Origin: Pseudobacteroides cellulosolvens ATCC 35603 = DSM 2933
Lineage (GTDB): Bacteria; Bacillota; Clostridia; Acetivibrionales; DSM-2933
Assembly: GCF_001262605.1 (NCBI RefSeq)
Contig: NZ_LGTC01000001.1
Coordinates: 186,001-250,000 of the forward strand
DNA length: 64,000 nt
Reading direction: 5' to 3'
A program made the position numbers and the translations under genes. Every line of letters begins with the position of its first letter. Within the stretch, counting starts at the first letter, position 1. The notes under the pieces are model-generated. The model was given only the letters and a program-made list of their open reading frames with translations, was not told the origin of the DNA and did not search any database. Below are positions 54,971 to 63,182 of the stretch, piece after piece.

Positions 54971-55010
54971 ATTAAGGGGTTGTTAATTGCAATCCCTTTT
55001 AATCATTTTT
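54971..55010 (+). terminator. rho-independent terminator after the polymerase-like gene
   Basis: ATTAAGGGGTTG-TTAATTG-CAATCCCTTTTAAT followed by CATTTTTT. The remaining gap (to 55225) is AT-rich. Confidence 0.75.
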
Positions 55011-55098
55011 TGTGTTAAATTAAAGCTATAATGGGGTAAATTTCGATTTAAATCAATTGGTAATATAAATTATCATTAAAAAAATTAAATAGAAATTT

Positions 55099-55138
55099 AA
55101 GGCATATATGACTATCAGTTTATATGTCTTTTATTTTT
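55099..55138 (+). terminator. second terminator-like hairpin
   Basis: AAGGCATATA pairs with TATATGTCTT (one G-U pair) and is followed by TTATTTTT. Two terminators in one 360-base gap suggest a short transcript in between or a strong block before the next gene. Confidence 0.55.
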
Positions 55139-55225
55139 AAGCTTTTTAATGTATATCACTTTAATAATAACATGATTAGATAACAATGTCAATATATTTT
55201 GAAAAATATTTAAAGGAGAATTAAT

Positions 55226-55543
55226 ATGAATTATAAATACATAGATTTTAAGAAACGAGAAGTTGTAATAGGAACTATAGATGTAAATGGTGATATAGAT
55301 ATAGATACTACAGTGCCATATGTAAACATTAATGATGTTTTTGATATTATATCTGATAAATTATTTCCCATTTATAATAAAAATAAATATGCTATTCCAT
55401 TAAGAAATATGGGATATAGAATTGTTTGTACTAGAGCTAATAGGAAAGATCCTTCCAAGGATGTATATTTCTTTTTAAACACTCCTAAATTCCAATATTC
55501 TTTTAACATGCTTAGAGAAAAATATCTAGCTGATCAAGTTTGA
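55226..55543 (+). CDS. hypothetical phage protein, 105 aa
   Basis: AAAGGAG start. The sequence begins MNYKYIDFKKREVVIGTIDV; near the C-terminus are RNMGYRIVCTRANRKD and YFFLNTPKFQYSF. Soluble, mixed alpha/beta. No family recognised. Its last codons overlap the first GAATAATTC palindrome of the following array. Confidence 0.6.
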   Translation: MNYKYIDFKKREVVIGTIDVNGDIDIDTTVPYVNINDVFDIISDKLFPIYNKNKYAIPLRNMGYRIVCTRANRKDPSKDVYFFLNTPKFQYSFNMLREKYLADQV

Positions 55544-55760
55544 ATAATTCTAATTTGAATTTATGGAATTAGAGCCGACAAGAATAATTCTTGTGGGGTA
55601 TTATAAAAAATCAGATGAAAATAATTTTAATCTGAAAACTCAATAAGTTTAGAGTGGAATTATTCGACTCTAAAAAATCAAACAAGAATTATTCTTCTTT
55701 GTAAGGTTGCCGAATTATTCGGTAAGCTAATCAAGGTAATCAATGGGTAGAGAATAATTC
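55542..55760. repeat. array of six GAATWATTC-centred hairpins
   Basis: GAATAATTC or GAATTATTC at 55542, 55582, 55657, 55686, 55712 and 55752, each within a longer inverted repeat of differing arms: CAAGAATAATTCTTG, TTTAGAGT...ACTCTAAA, CCGAATTATTCGG, GGGTA...TACCC. A seventh copy lies at 49399, inside the ParB-like fragment, with the same TTTAGAGT/ACTCTAAA arms and the same following TAAAAAATCAAA. The shared core with varied arms argues for protein binding or RNA hairpins rather than chance. It fills most of the gap 55544-55896. Confidence 0.65.
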
Positions 55761-55896
55761 CTTACCCAAAAAGCTATTTATTTTTTTATTGCTAAAAATG
55801 GGCATACTATGCACTTCTGTATTTAGTATACCCTTATTATAACTAAAAGTCAAGAACTTTATACATTTTTTTAAACAAAGGGAAACGGTGATTATT

Positions 55897-56409
55897 ATGA
55901 AACAAATAGGTGTATATCAAATTGTGAGAAAAGATACTTTTGAAAGTTATGTAGGTCATTCTAAGGATATTAAGAAAAGATTTTCTACACATAAATCTAA
56001 TCTTAAAAAGGGTAAATTTAAGTATTATAATACCTTTAACGAAGGTTGGAAGATAAGTCCAAATAATATTGGTTTTGAAACATTAGATGAATGTACTGTA
56101 GAAGAATTAACACAAGTAGAAAATGATTGGATTGAACATTTAAAGCAAGCTGGATTTATTGTTGTTAACAAAAATAAGGCAGGTAAAGTTCAATATAATT
56201 CTGAAGAAGTAAAGAAACATAAATCTATTGCACAAACAGGAAGTAAAAATGGTAATGCTAGATTAAAAGATGAAGATGTTATAGAAATGAGAAGGAAATT
56301 TGATAATAATGAAGCTAGTTTAAACGAATTAGTGGAATTATATAAAATGTCTTATTCACAAGTACATAAAATTTGTGTTTCTAAAACTACATGGAAACAT
56401 TTATTATAA
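55897..56409 (+). CDS. GIY-YIG endonuclease with C-terminal DNA-binding part (homing-type)
   Basis: The ATG at 55897 is chosen; a GTG at 55888 is also in frame. The N-terminal GIY-YIG nuclease domain has GVYQIV (GIY), SYVGHS (YIG), and KDIKKRFSTHKSNL with the catalytic Arg; a Glu follows near residue 57-68. The C-terminus has GSKNGNARLKDEDVIEMRRKF and LYKMSYSQVHKICVSKTTWKHLL, a helix-turn-helix of the kind used by phage homing endonucleases to bind target DNA. Probably a free-standing selfish nuclease, since no intron or intein is visible around it. About 170 residues, normal for the type. Confidence 0.82.
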   Translation: MKQIGVYQIVRKDTFESYVGHSKDIKKRFSTHKSNLKKGKFKYYNTFNEGWKISPNNIGFETLDECTVEELTQVENDWIEHLKQAGFIVVNKNKAGKVQYNSEEVKKHKSIAQTGSKNGNARLKDEDVIEMRRKFDNNEASLNELVELYKMSYSQVHKICVSKTTWKHLL

Positions 56410-56472
56410 TTATAAAAATAATTTAATTAATATAAATTATTTAGAACAACAATTTATTTTTTTGTTCATAAT

Positions 56473-56520
56473 ATGGCGAAGGTTGTCGTTATCCCTATGG
56501 TTCGATTCCATCCTCCTATT
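56473..56520 (+). other. tRNA-like 3' fragment
   Basis: ATGGTTCGATTCCAT has the T-arm pattern with the conserved TTCGATT loop, followed by TCCTCCTATT as a possible acceptor 3' strand. No matching 5' acceptor (TAGGAGG-like) or D-arm lies within tRNA distance upstream. It could be a broken phage tRNA, perhaps linked to the endonuclease just upstream, or chance. Confidence 0.3.
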
Positions 56521-56564
56521 TAAAAAAAGTAAAGCGACTGTAGTTATCGAGGAATTATAACAAG

Positions 56565-56603
56565 AGTAGGTACTAATTTAAAGTACCTACTTATTATTTT
56601 TTA
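56565..56603 (+). terminator. rho-independent terminator
   Basis: AGTAGGTACT-AATTTAA-AGTACCTACT followed by TATTATTTTTTATT. Confidence 0.85.
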
Positions 56604-56620
56604 TTAAGGAGGTTAATTAA

Positions 56621-56785
56621 ATGGATACTAATATGGAACTTTTTGCAAAACCAAATAATAAAGTTATTGTTGTATCAAGTAAGTTTATTGAGGATAGAAA
56701 AAAGAATAAAATTGATCCTGAATTTTTAGCACAATGTTTAAAATATAAAGATATGCTTAACAAAACAAAAGGAGATAACAAATGA
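56621..56785 (+). CDS. hypothetical phage protein, 54 aa
   Basis: ATG at 56621 with AAGGAGG 8 bases upstream. Sequence landmarks: MDTNMELFAKPNNKVIVVSSK, DPEFLAQCLKYKDML. Small soluble helical protein without a recognised family. The strong ribosome binding site and tight packing with neighbours support it as a real gene. Confidence 0.55.
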   Translation: MDTNMELFAKPNNKVIVVSSKFIEDRKKNKIDPEFLAQCLKYKDMLNKTKGDNK

Positions 56786-56802
56786 TTGCGAGGTAATGAT
56801 AT

Positions 56803-57135
56803 ATGAGAATAGAAGAATTATGTGAAATATATGGCTTTACTTTTGAAGAAATGGCAAATCATATAAAAATTAGAAGTAAATTTGATACTTGGTATATAGA
56901 TAAATGGATAGAAGATTTTAATAAACGTGAAATAATTTTATATCATGAGAATTCAAATACATTTAGTGTATCTATGTTTAAAGGTTTTAAGAAGTCTTTT
57001 AAAAATACTTTCAATATAAATAACAATAAAATATGGCATAAACAAACAAATAGAAAATTCAATTTAAATGAAGTTTTCAAGTACATAGCAAAACATGATA
57101 GAAAATATAATGTGAAATGTGAGGTAACAATATGA
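56803..57135 (+). CDS. hypothetical phage protein, 110 aa
   Basis: GAGGTAAT precedes the ATG. The N-terminus IEELCEIYGFTFEEMANHIK looks helix-turn-helix-like; the C-terminal part is basic (KGFKKSFKNTF, KQTNRKFNLNEVF). Its stop overlaps the ATG of the next gene (ATGA), so the two are translationally coupled. A DNA-binding partner of the following metalloprotease-like protein is a reasonable guess only. Confidence 0.6.
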   Translation: MRIEELCEIYGFTFEEMANHIKIRSKFDTWYIDKWIEDFNKREIILYHENSNTFSVSMFKGFKKSFKNTFNINNNKIWHKQTNRKFNLNEVFKYIAKHDRKYNVKCEVTI

Positions 57136-57563
57136 AAATAGTTAATAAGGTTAAAATAGGCTATAAGGATTATGATATTAATTTAGTTGATCGTGATATT
57201 TATGTTGATGGTAAAGAATGTTATGGACAGATCAATTATGATAATGAGTACATAAATATAAATAATAAATTTAATGATAATCAGAAAAAAGCTACCTTTA
57301 TTCATGAAATAGTACATGGTATTGATGAAATGTGGGGTAGTGATATGACAGAAAAACAAGTTGAATTGTTTAGTAATGGACTGTATAAGTTTTTATTAGA
57401 TAATCCTGAAATATTTAATGGTAAAGAGGTAGGGAATAACGAATGTGTTAATATACATATTCCTGAATTTAGTTATGAATTTTCAAAAGATATAATTGAT
57501 AATGTTACTAAATCAATAAAAGATAAATTAATGCAAGAAGTAGCTGTTTATATATATAAATAA
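57132..57563 (+). CDS. HExxH metalloprotease-like phage protein, 143 aa
   Basis: Contains FIHEIVHGIDE near residue 58, the zinc-binding HExxH motif with a downstream Glu (KQVELFSNGLYKFLLDNPE), as in ImmA/IrrE-like phage proteins that cleave repressors. The N-terminal VKIGYKDYDINLVD-type beta section and total length fit small DUF955-like phage proteins. Overlaps the preceding gene by 4 bases. No repressor substrate is identified nearby. Confidence 0.65.
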   Translation: MKIVNKVKIGYKDYDINLVDRDIYVDGKECYGQINYDNEYININNKFNDNQKKATFIHEIVHGIDEMWGSDMTEKQVELFSNGLYKFLLDNPEIFNGKEVGNNECVNIHIPEFSYEFSKDIIDNVTKSIKDKLMQEVAVYIYK

Positions 57564-57610
57564 GATTATTAAAATAAAATTTAAAACAAATAAAACGGAG
57601 GAAATATTAT

Positions 57611-57760
57611 ATGGAAAATAACTTTAAAAATTTTATAAATTTCATTGAAGCTTCTCATGAAGTATTTAGTACTTATTTAAATAAATCTACAATAACATCA
57701 AAATTAAATGATATTTATATTGATAATTTTGAAAAAAACAAAGAAGAAAATTGTGAATGA
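57611..57760 (+). CDS. hypothetical phage protein, 49 aa
   Basis: ATG at 57611 with CGGAGGA upstream and the recurrent ATTATTAAAATAAAAT motif about 40 bases before. Encodes MENNFKNFINFIEASHEVF then STITSKLNDIYIDNFEKNKEE. Small helical acidic protein, no family recognised. It ends where the structured gene-free stretch begins. Confidence 0.5.
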   Translation: MENNFKNFINFIEASHEVFSTYLNKSTITSKLNDIYIDNFEKNKEENCE

Positions 57761-57761
57761 T

Positions 57762-58518
57762 TATCTTAGTTGGGTTACTGATTAAGATTATGAATTACAT
57801 ACTTTTATCAACTTTGTTAATTGTTAACAAAGTTATACTTATCACTATGGAACTTAAGGTTCAAGTTAATAAAGATTGGTTGCTAAATTTAGTACACCAG
57901 TAAAATGATTATATACTCATAAGGTATGTAATTAAATAAGTCGGAATGAAGACATTAAACTCATTTCCATTGGTCAATAAGATAAAGAAATAAAGGGTCT
58001 TTGTTAACTTTGTTTTATTGACCTAAATTATCTAGTTTATTATATAAATATTCAATTTTCATTAATTAGGGAGTGCTGATTAATGATATTACAACTAATA
58101 ATGTATTCTAGTGCTATGCATTAGATATGGTGAATCTCTACCATAAATGAGAAGTTTTAAATTAACCTTATATTTATATAAGGCAATAGCAAATTTAGAC
58201 AATATTGTTTAGAAAACAACTTTTTTAGAAAACAAGCAAGGTTTCACAATGTACCTTAAACATTGTTGATACAAAGCAACCCACAAGGGATATGTGGAAT
58301 TCCTGTAGATATTAATAAATATGAACATGGTTAAATTTACCTATACATTTATTAATATCTTATCCCACAGGAAATTGGATTACAACTTGGTTTAATTGCT
58401 AACTAGGATTAAATAAAGGGAAACTATTTAGATAGTTTTCATGATTAAATATTAAAGTAGTCGTAGACCTTATGGTATAACTACTTAGATACCTTAGATT
58501 TAATTGCTAAGGTTTTTC
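57762..58518 (+). ncRNA. large structured RNA candidate (GOLLD/ROOL-like size and setting)
   Basis: About 750 bases without an ORF, carrying many independent hairpins: AACTTTGTTAA-TTG-TTAACAAAGTT (57810-57834), GGTCAATAA/TTATTGACC (57972-58023), CCTTATAT-TT-ATATAAGG (58166-58183), CAATG/CATTG (58247-58265), CCACA/TGTGG (58281-58297), a composite stem TTCCTGT + GATATTAATAAAT with ATTTATTAATATC + ACAGGAA (58300-58373), GAAACTAT/ATAGTTTTC (58420-58440), AAGTAGT/ACTACTT enclosing ACC/GGT (58455-58486) and a final terminator ACCTTAG/CTAAGGT with TTTTT (58491-58517). Known giant phage RNAs of Firmicutes (GOLLD, ROOL) have this size and location. I cannot assign the class by eye. The 5' end is approximate. 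Confidence 0.55.
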
Positions 58519-58575
58519 TATTAATTATTAATATAAAACTATAAACAATAAGAACAAATAAAGGATGATAATTAT

Positions 58576-58728
58576 ATGGATAATATAGAACAGGTAAGAA
58601 AAGAATTATATGATTATATTTATAAAATAGGTGCTTTGGAATTGTTAGAAGAAAATAAAAAAAAGACTTCAGAACAGTTATTAGCAGAGGTTAAGGAAGA
58701 TATAAAAAAATGGGAAAGTAGAAAGTAA
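58576..58728 (+). CDS. hypothetical phage protein, 50 aa
   Basis: ATG at 58576 (AAGGATG upstream). Encodes MDNIEQVRKELYDYIYKIG then LELLEENKKKTSEQLLAEVKED, a charged, probably all-helical small protein. An AATTATTAATATAAAA motif lies ~50 bases upstream. No family recognised. Confidence 0.5.
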   Translation: MDNIEQVRKELYDYIYKIGALELLEENKKKTSEQLLAEVKEDIKKWESRK

Positions 58729-58818
58729 TACTTTAGTCATACTTATTTAAGAAGGTAATACAAAGGTAATACTTTTTTATGATTGTTAATATAAAAATAG
58801 AAAGCAGAGGAAAATAAT

Positions 58819-59139
58819 ATGTTAATTAAAAGAGTATATAGAAATGATAAGTTTTTTAACTTAATAGAAATATTAGAATATTATAAAGATAATGATAAAT
58901 TTTATGAGGTAGTAATTGATTATAATGATTATATTAAAAAGGTTAAGATTGATAAAGAATGTGTAAAACCTATTATTGATTTAATGGATTTTATAAAGAC
59001 TCGTTCTCAATTAGTTTTATATCTTAATATGTTTGATATATTATTTAGTCCAATTTATAGACATGAAAAAGAAATGTTAGATAAAGATAAAATAAATGGT
59101 TTAATAAAATGCAATGTAAGTGTTGGAACATTAAAATAA
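58819..59139 (+). CDS. hypothetical phage protein, 106 aa
   Basis: AGAGGA precedes the ATG. Charged soluble protein with FNLIEILEYYKDNDKFYEV and IIDLMDFIKTRSQLVLYLN. No family recognised. It lies directly before the small-terminase-like gene, and an ATTGTTAATATAAAA motif precedes it by about 20 bases. Confidence 0.55.
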   Translation: MLIKRVYRNDKFFNLIEILEYYKDNDKFYEVVIDYNDYIKKVKIDKECVKPIIDLMDFIKTRSQLVLYLNMFDILFSPIYRHEKEMLDKDKINGLIKCNVSVGTLK

Positions 59140-59165
59140 ATTGTTGATAGGTTGGAGTGATAAAA

Positions 59166-59588
59166 ATGCTAGATGATAGACACTATAAAGCTATAGAAAT
59201 GTTACTTGATGGAAGTTATAAAATTAATGAAATAGCTACTATTTGTGGTGTTGATAGAACTACTATTTGGGATTGGAGAAAGAAGAATAGAGAATTTATC
59301 GCAGAACTCGACAGGAGGACACAAGAGCATAAAAGTTTTCTAAAGAATAGTAGCGAAAAGAAGTTTGAAAATAAGCTTGATGTTGCTATAAATACCATAA
59401 TAAATATAGCTGAAACAGGTAAAAATGAAGCAACTAAGCTTGAAGCAGCACGTTATATATATGAAGTTCTTAATGGTAAGATACCGTCAAAAGTTACCGT
59501 TACAGACAATACAGAAGATACAGATAACACAGGTAATATCATAGAAGATATAGATGATTGGGATACAGAGGATACAATAAAAGATTAA
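59166..59588 (+). CDS. terminase small subunit-like helix-turn-helix protein
   Basis: The ATG at 59166 has GGAG 8 bases upstream; a GTG at 59157 is also in frame. About 140 residues. The N-terminal helix-turn-helix AIEMLLDGSYKINEIATICGVDRTTIWDWRKK is split by a turn at the end of the first helix; a coiled helical middle follows (RTQEHKSFLKNSSEKK, AINTIINIAETGKNEATKLEAARYIYEVL) and an acidic tail rich in Thr/Asp. The arrangement matches the phBC6A51-type small terminase/helix-turn-helix proteins that recognise the packaging site. The large subunit follows after 448 bases. Confidence 0.7.
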   Translation: MLDDRHYKAIEMLLDGSYKINEIATICGVDRTTIWDWRKKNREFIAELDRRTQEHKSFLKNSSEKKFENKLDVAINTIINIAETGKNEATKLEAARYIYEVLNGKIPSKVTVTDNTEDTDNTGNIIEDIDDWDTEDTIKD

Positions 59589-60036
59589 TTTTATGCAGAT
59601 ATATTATAATTATACATTAGTTTGTATATTTATTAATGGAAATATAATTAACATAATATCATTGTTAAGTCTTTAACATTAAACAAAATATTATTTTTGC
59701 TTAATCATGTATCATTGAATATATCTATGTTTGATGCCTATAATGCATAATATTCATATATTTTATGTGGTAAATATATATGGTTTACAATAATATTATT
59801 GGTCATAAAAGTATTAACTACAATATATAGTTATTATTTTTCTAGTGGCTATATATTATGTTGTTGTATAATTACCATTAATTCGTATGAAATTCATAGG
59901 GTTATTGCATGAATATACATACATGATACCCTACCCATACCCTTCTTTTTGGAAATCTCAAAAATCAGGGGTGATTACCTCTACAGTTTTTATAATATTT
60001 TTTAAGGATTTGAACCCTAAGAAACAGGTGAATTAA
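59589..60036. other. gene-free gap before the large terminase
   Basis: 448 bases, extremely AT-rich, without an ORF or a clear hairpin-terminator. It lies between the small and large terminase genes, where packaging (pac or cos) sequences often reside. I see no repeated motif that would mark such a site. Confidence 0.4.
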
Positions 60037-61821
60037 ATGATAGACAATAATTTTGATAATGATAGATATAACCAAATTACACTTCACAAATATCTTACAT
60101 TTCAATTAATACAAGAAAAAAATTATCCTAAAGCTGAAGCAAAGAAAAAGGCAACTGAATTAATAAGAACAAGTACTAATTTATGGGGAAAAAATGGATT
60201 AGCTTATTATTTAGGTCAAAAGTCTTTTGAATTCTTTTGTTTATATTACTTACAGGATATATTTGTTGCAAAACCAACTAATAAACAAAGAGGATTAGCA
60301 CCAGTTCATTATGAAATGTGGAATTTCATAGATGAAATGTTTATTAAAGATTACTTTGATAAAGGTAATATGGTTATTCCAAGAGGTTGTGCAAAAACAA
60401 CCGTGTGTGATTTAGCTTTGACAATATGGCTTCATTGCTATAAACAATCTATATTCACTATAATTGGAGCAAAAAAAGAAAGAGATGCTAAACAATTTAT
60501 GGATAATATTAGAACTGTATTTGAAAACAATCCAAATATAATTAAAACATTTGGCAAATTGATTGATACTAAAAAGTTTACTGTAAATAGTGAAGAAATT
60601 GAATTGGCTAATGGTACAGATATTCAAATAGTATCTTCAGGAGCAAGTGTTAGAGGTATGAACTATAGGGGAATAAGGCCAACTTGCTTCATTGGAGATG
60701 ATTTTCAAGATGAAGCAGATGTTTTAACAGAAGAAGCGAGTTTAAAGAAATGGGATAAGTGGTGTAAAGAGATTGAAGAATTTGGTGATACAGCAACATA
60801 TAGAGATGGTATTAAGGTAGGTAAAGCAACAAAGATTTTATCTATTGGTACTATAATGAAAAATAATTGTCTTATAAGTAGATTATGTAGGCAAAAAGAT
60901 TATAAGACATTATTAAAAAGAGCAATTATTCTAGAAGGTGGACAAAAAATTGAAGATATATTTGATAAAGACTTATGGTTAGAATGTAAAAGGATTTATT
61001 TTGATAATAAACGTGATAATCCTTATCAAGAAGCAAAGGATTTTTATATAGAAAATAAAGAAGCAATGTATTTTCCTATACTTTGGGAAGATAAGTGGGA
61101 TAGGTTTGAGGATTTAGCTGTTAAGTATTGGAAGAATCGTGAAGCATTCATGACTGAAAAAATGAATGATGCAGCTACTATTGGAGAAAAGAAATTTAAA
61201 TCTAATAGAACTGAATCACCAGAAGAAATTAATAAACATAATTTCTTAAAGACTATGCTTTGTATTGACCCAGCAGGTACAAATACAAAAGTAAAAGGTA
61301 AAAAGAAGGACTATTTTGCATTTCTTGTTGGTTCATTATCTGATAATGGTTTCAAATATTGTCGCAAAGGTGAATTACTTAAATTTGAACACTCAAACGG
61401 AAAAGAATATGATGCTTATATTAAACATACTTTAGACCTTTTAAAAAAGTATAAAGATATTACCCACATATGGATTGAAAAAAATACCTATGGTGGAGCA
61501 GATGCAATTAGAATTCGTGAAGAATTATGTAAAGATCATGAATTAAGATGTAGAGATATAGAAATTATTAACACTTCTCAAAATAAAAACAAGGACGATA
61601 AAATTTCAACTATTGTTGGTGATGTTAACAATGGAAGAATTATATTTAATTCTGAAGATACTGAATTCATTGAACAAATAATGGAATTTCAAGGGTGTAA
61701 TTATTCTGCCCATGACGATGCAGCAGATATAACATCTGAATTTAATAATAGGATAGATGAAATTGAAGTTCTTGAACCTATAGATATATATAAGATAAGT
61801 GACTTATTTAGAAGAAGGTAA
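60037..61821 (+). CDS. phage terminase large subunit
   Basis: DNA-packaging ATPase and nuclease, 594 residues. ATPase part: a Walker A-like MVIPRGCAKTT near residue 112, a Walker B-like CFIGDDF near 222, and SIGTIMKNN as a coupling-type motif near 272. Nuclease part: LCIDPAGTNTKVK near 409 (first metal-binding Asp), IWIEKNTYGG near 483, and SAHDDAADITSEF near 568 (C-terminal acidic pair). The length is normal. Works with the small subunit upstream to fill proheads through the portal encoded next. Confidence 0.92.
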   Translation: MIDNNFDNDRYNQITLHKYLTFQLIQEKNYPKAEAKKKATELIRTSTNLWGKNGLAYYLGQKSFEFFCLYYLQDIFVAKPTNKQRGLAPVHYEMWNFIDEMFIKDYFDKGNMVIPRGCAKTTVCDLALTIWLHCYKQSIFTIIGAKKERDAKQFMDNIRTVFENNPNIIKTFGKLIDTKKFTVNSEEIELANGTDIQIVSSGASVRGMNYRGIRPTCFIGDDFQDEADVLTEEASLKKWDKWCKEIEEFGDTATYRDGIKVGKATKILSIGTIMKNNCLISRLCRQKDYKTLLKRAIILEGGQKIEDIFDKDLWLECKRIYFDNKRDNPYQEAKDFYIENKEAMYFPILWEDKWDRFEDLAVKYWKNREAFMTEKMNDAATIGEKKFKSNRTESPEEINKHNFLKTMLCIDPAGTNTKVKGKKKDYFAFLVGSLSDNGFKYCRKGELLKFEHSNGKEYDAYIKHTLDLLKKYKDITHIWIEKNTYGGADAIRIREELCKDHELRCRDIEIINTSQNKNKDDKISTIVGDVNNGRIIFNSEDTEFIEQIMEFQGCNYSAHDDAADITSEFNNRIDEIEVLEPIDIYKISDLFRRR

Positions 61822-61835
61822 GGTGGTGAGAGATT

Positions 61836-63182
61836 TTGGAACAGATGCAATTAATAAAGAAATGTTTTGAACAGTTAAATATAAATATTGCTGCAAAAAT
61901 GATATATCAAAAATATTATATTGGTTTGCATGATATATATGAAGATTATAAAAGGATTGATTCGAGAAGTAATGATATTCTTGTAAAGAATTTTAATAAA
62001 GAGTTTATAGAAAAATATGTAAGTTATTTATTATCTAATCCAGTAAATTATATACATAAAAATGCTGATAAAACTGTTACAGATATAATAGATTTAAATT
62101 TCTCTACTTGGGAAACATTACATAATCAAGAGTTATTAAGGTATTGTTTAATATTTGGTGAAAGTTATGAATTGAATTATATCAATTCTGATATGGAATT
62201 TGGTTCTTTGGCTTTAAACCCTTTAAATGCTTTTATTTTGGAAGATGGAACAGCAGATAAGAATGTATTACTTGGATTGCACTTTTATGAAGATGCTATA
62301 GATAGTATTGGTACAGCTTCAAGTATTGTTAAAAAGTACCTTGATGTTTATACTGATACTGAAGTAATAACTTATAATGTAACTAATTTACAGATTGGTG
62401 AAGAAAAGAGCAGGAAGAAGCACAATTTTAGTAAAGTTCCTTTGCGTGTATTAAGATTAAATGATTATGCTATAGCAAATATAGAAGATTACAAGACAGA
62501 ACAAGATGCTTACAATACTTCTATTAGCAATTACCAAAATGAAATAAATGATAATAGAAATGCAATTTTATTTTCTAAAGGCATGTCTATTAAACCAGAT
62601 TCTGATGGTTCAGGAAATACAGATGAATTTTATAAAGATGTTGTTAATAATGGGTGGGTAAATTGTAAAAATAAAGATGCTAGTATGGAATTTGTTACTA
62701 AAGAAATTGGTGAATTTGTAAGTAATCATATAAATAATTTAAAAGAAGATGTATATGGTGCTGCATCTATGATTGATGAAGTTAAAACACCTACAAGTAA
62801 TACAAGTGGAGATGCATTAAGACAACGTTTACATGCTTTGGAATGTAAAGTAAGTTTAATGAAATCTGCAATAGAAAAAGTATTAAAACAAAGATTAAAA
62901 TTGTTCTTTGATTATTATTATAAATTAACTGGAACAAAGTTTGATTATAGATTAGTAAATGTTAAATTCACATTAAATATACCAAAAGAGATTACAACAT
63001 TATCCAATGCTATACCAAATCTATTACAAATATATCCTAGAACTCATATATTATCAAAATTTGGTGATGTAGATAATCCAGAATTAATATATCAACAATG
63101 GCTTAAAGAACAAGAGATGGAAATAAATCCAGATACTAATAATCAATTTGGATTTAATCAAAATACTGGTGGTGGTCAATAA
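61836..63182 (+). CDS. phage portal protein (SPP1 gp6-like)
   Basis: 448 residues from a TTG start 14 bases after the terminase stop, with GGTGGTGAGAG upstream. N-terminal YYIGLHDIYEDYKR then ILVKNFNKEFIEKYVSYLLSNPVNY is typical of SPP1-family portals; the middle has VPLRVLRLNDYAI, and the C-terminal part has the long helical section and a low-complexity end NQNTGGGQ. Forms the dodecameric ring at the capsid vertex through which DNA enters. Its stop shares a base with the next ATG. Confidence 0.88.
   Translation: MEQMQLIKKCFEQLNINIAAKMIYQKYYIGLHDIYEDYKRIDSRSNDILVKNFNKEFIEKYVSYLLSNPVNYIHKNADKTVTDIIDLNFSTWETLHNQELLRYCLIFGESYELNYINSDMEFGSLALNPLNAFILEDGTADKNVLLGLHFYEDAIDSIGTASSIVKKYLDVYTDTEVITYNVTNLQIGEEKSRKKHNFSKVPLRVLRLNDYAIANIEDYKTEQDAYNTSISNYQNEINDNRNAILFSKGMSIKPDSDGSGNTDEFYKDVVNNGWVNCKNKDASMEFVTKEIGEFVSNHINNLKEDVYGAASMIDEVKTPTSNTSGDALRQRLHALECKVSLMKSAIEKVLKQRLKLFFDYYYKLTGTKFDYRLVNVKFTLNIPKEITTLSNAIPNLLQIYPRTHILSKFGDVDNPELIYQQWLKEQEMEINPDTNNQFGFNQNTGGGQ

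Noticed and set aside
56473..56520. Complete tRNA gene
   Set aside because: Only a T-arm-like segment and a possible acceptor strand can be found; no 5' acceptor, D-arm or anticodon arm pairs with it.
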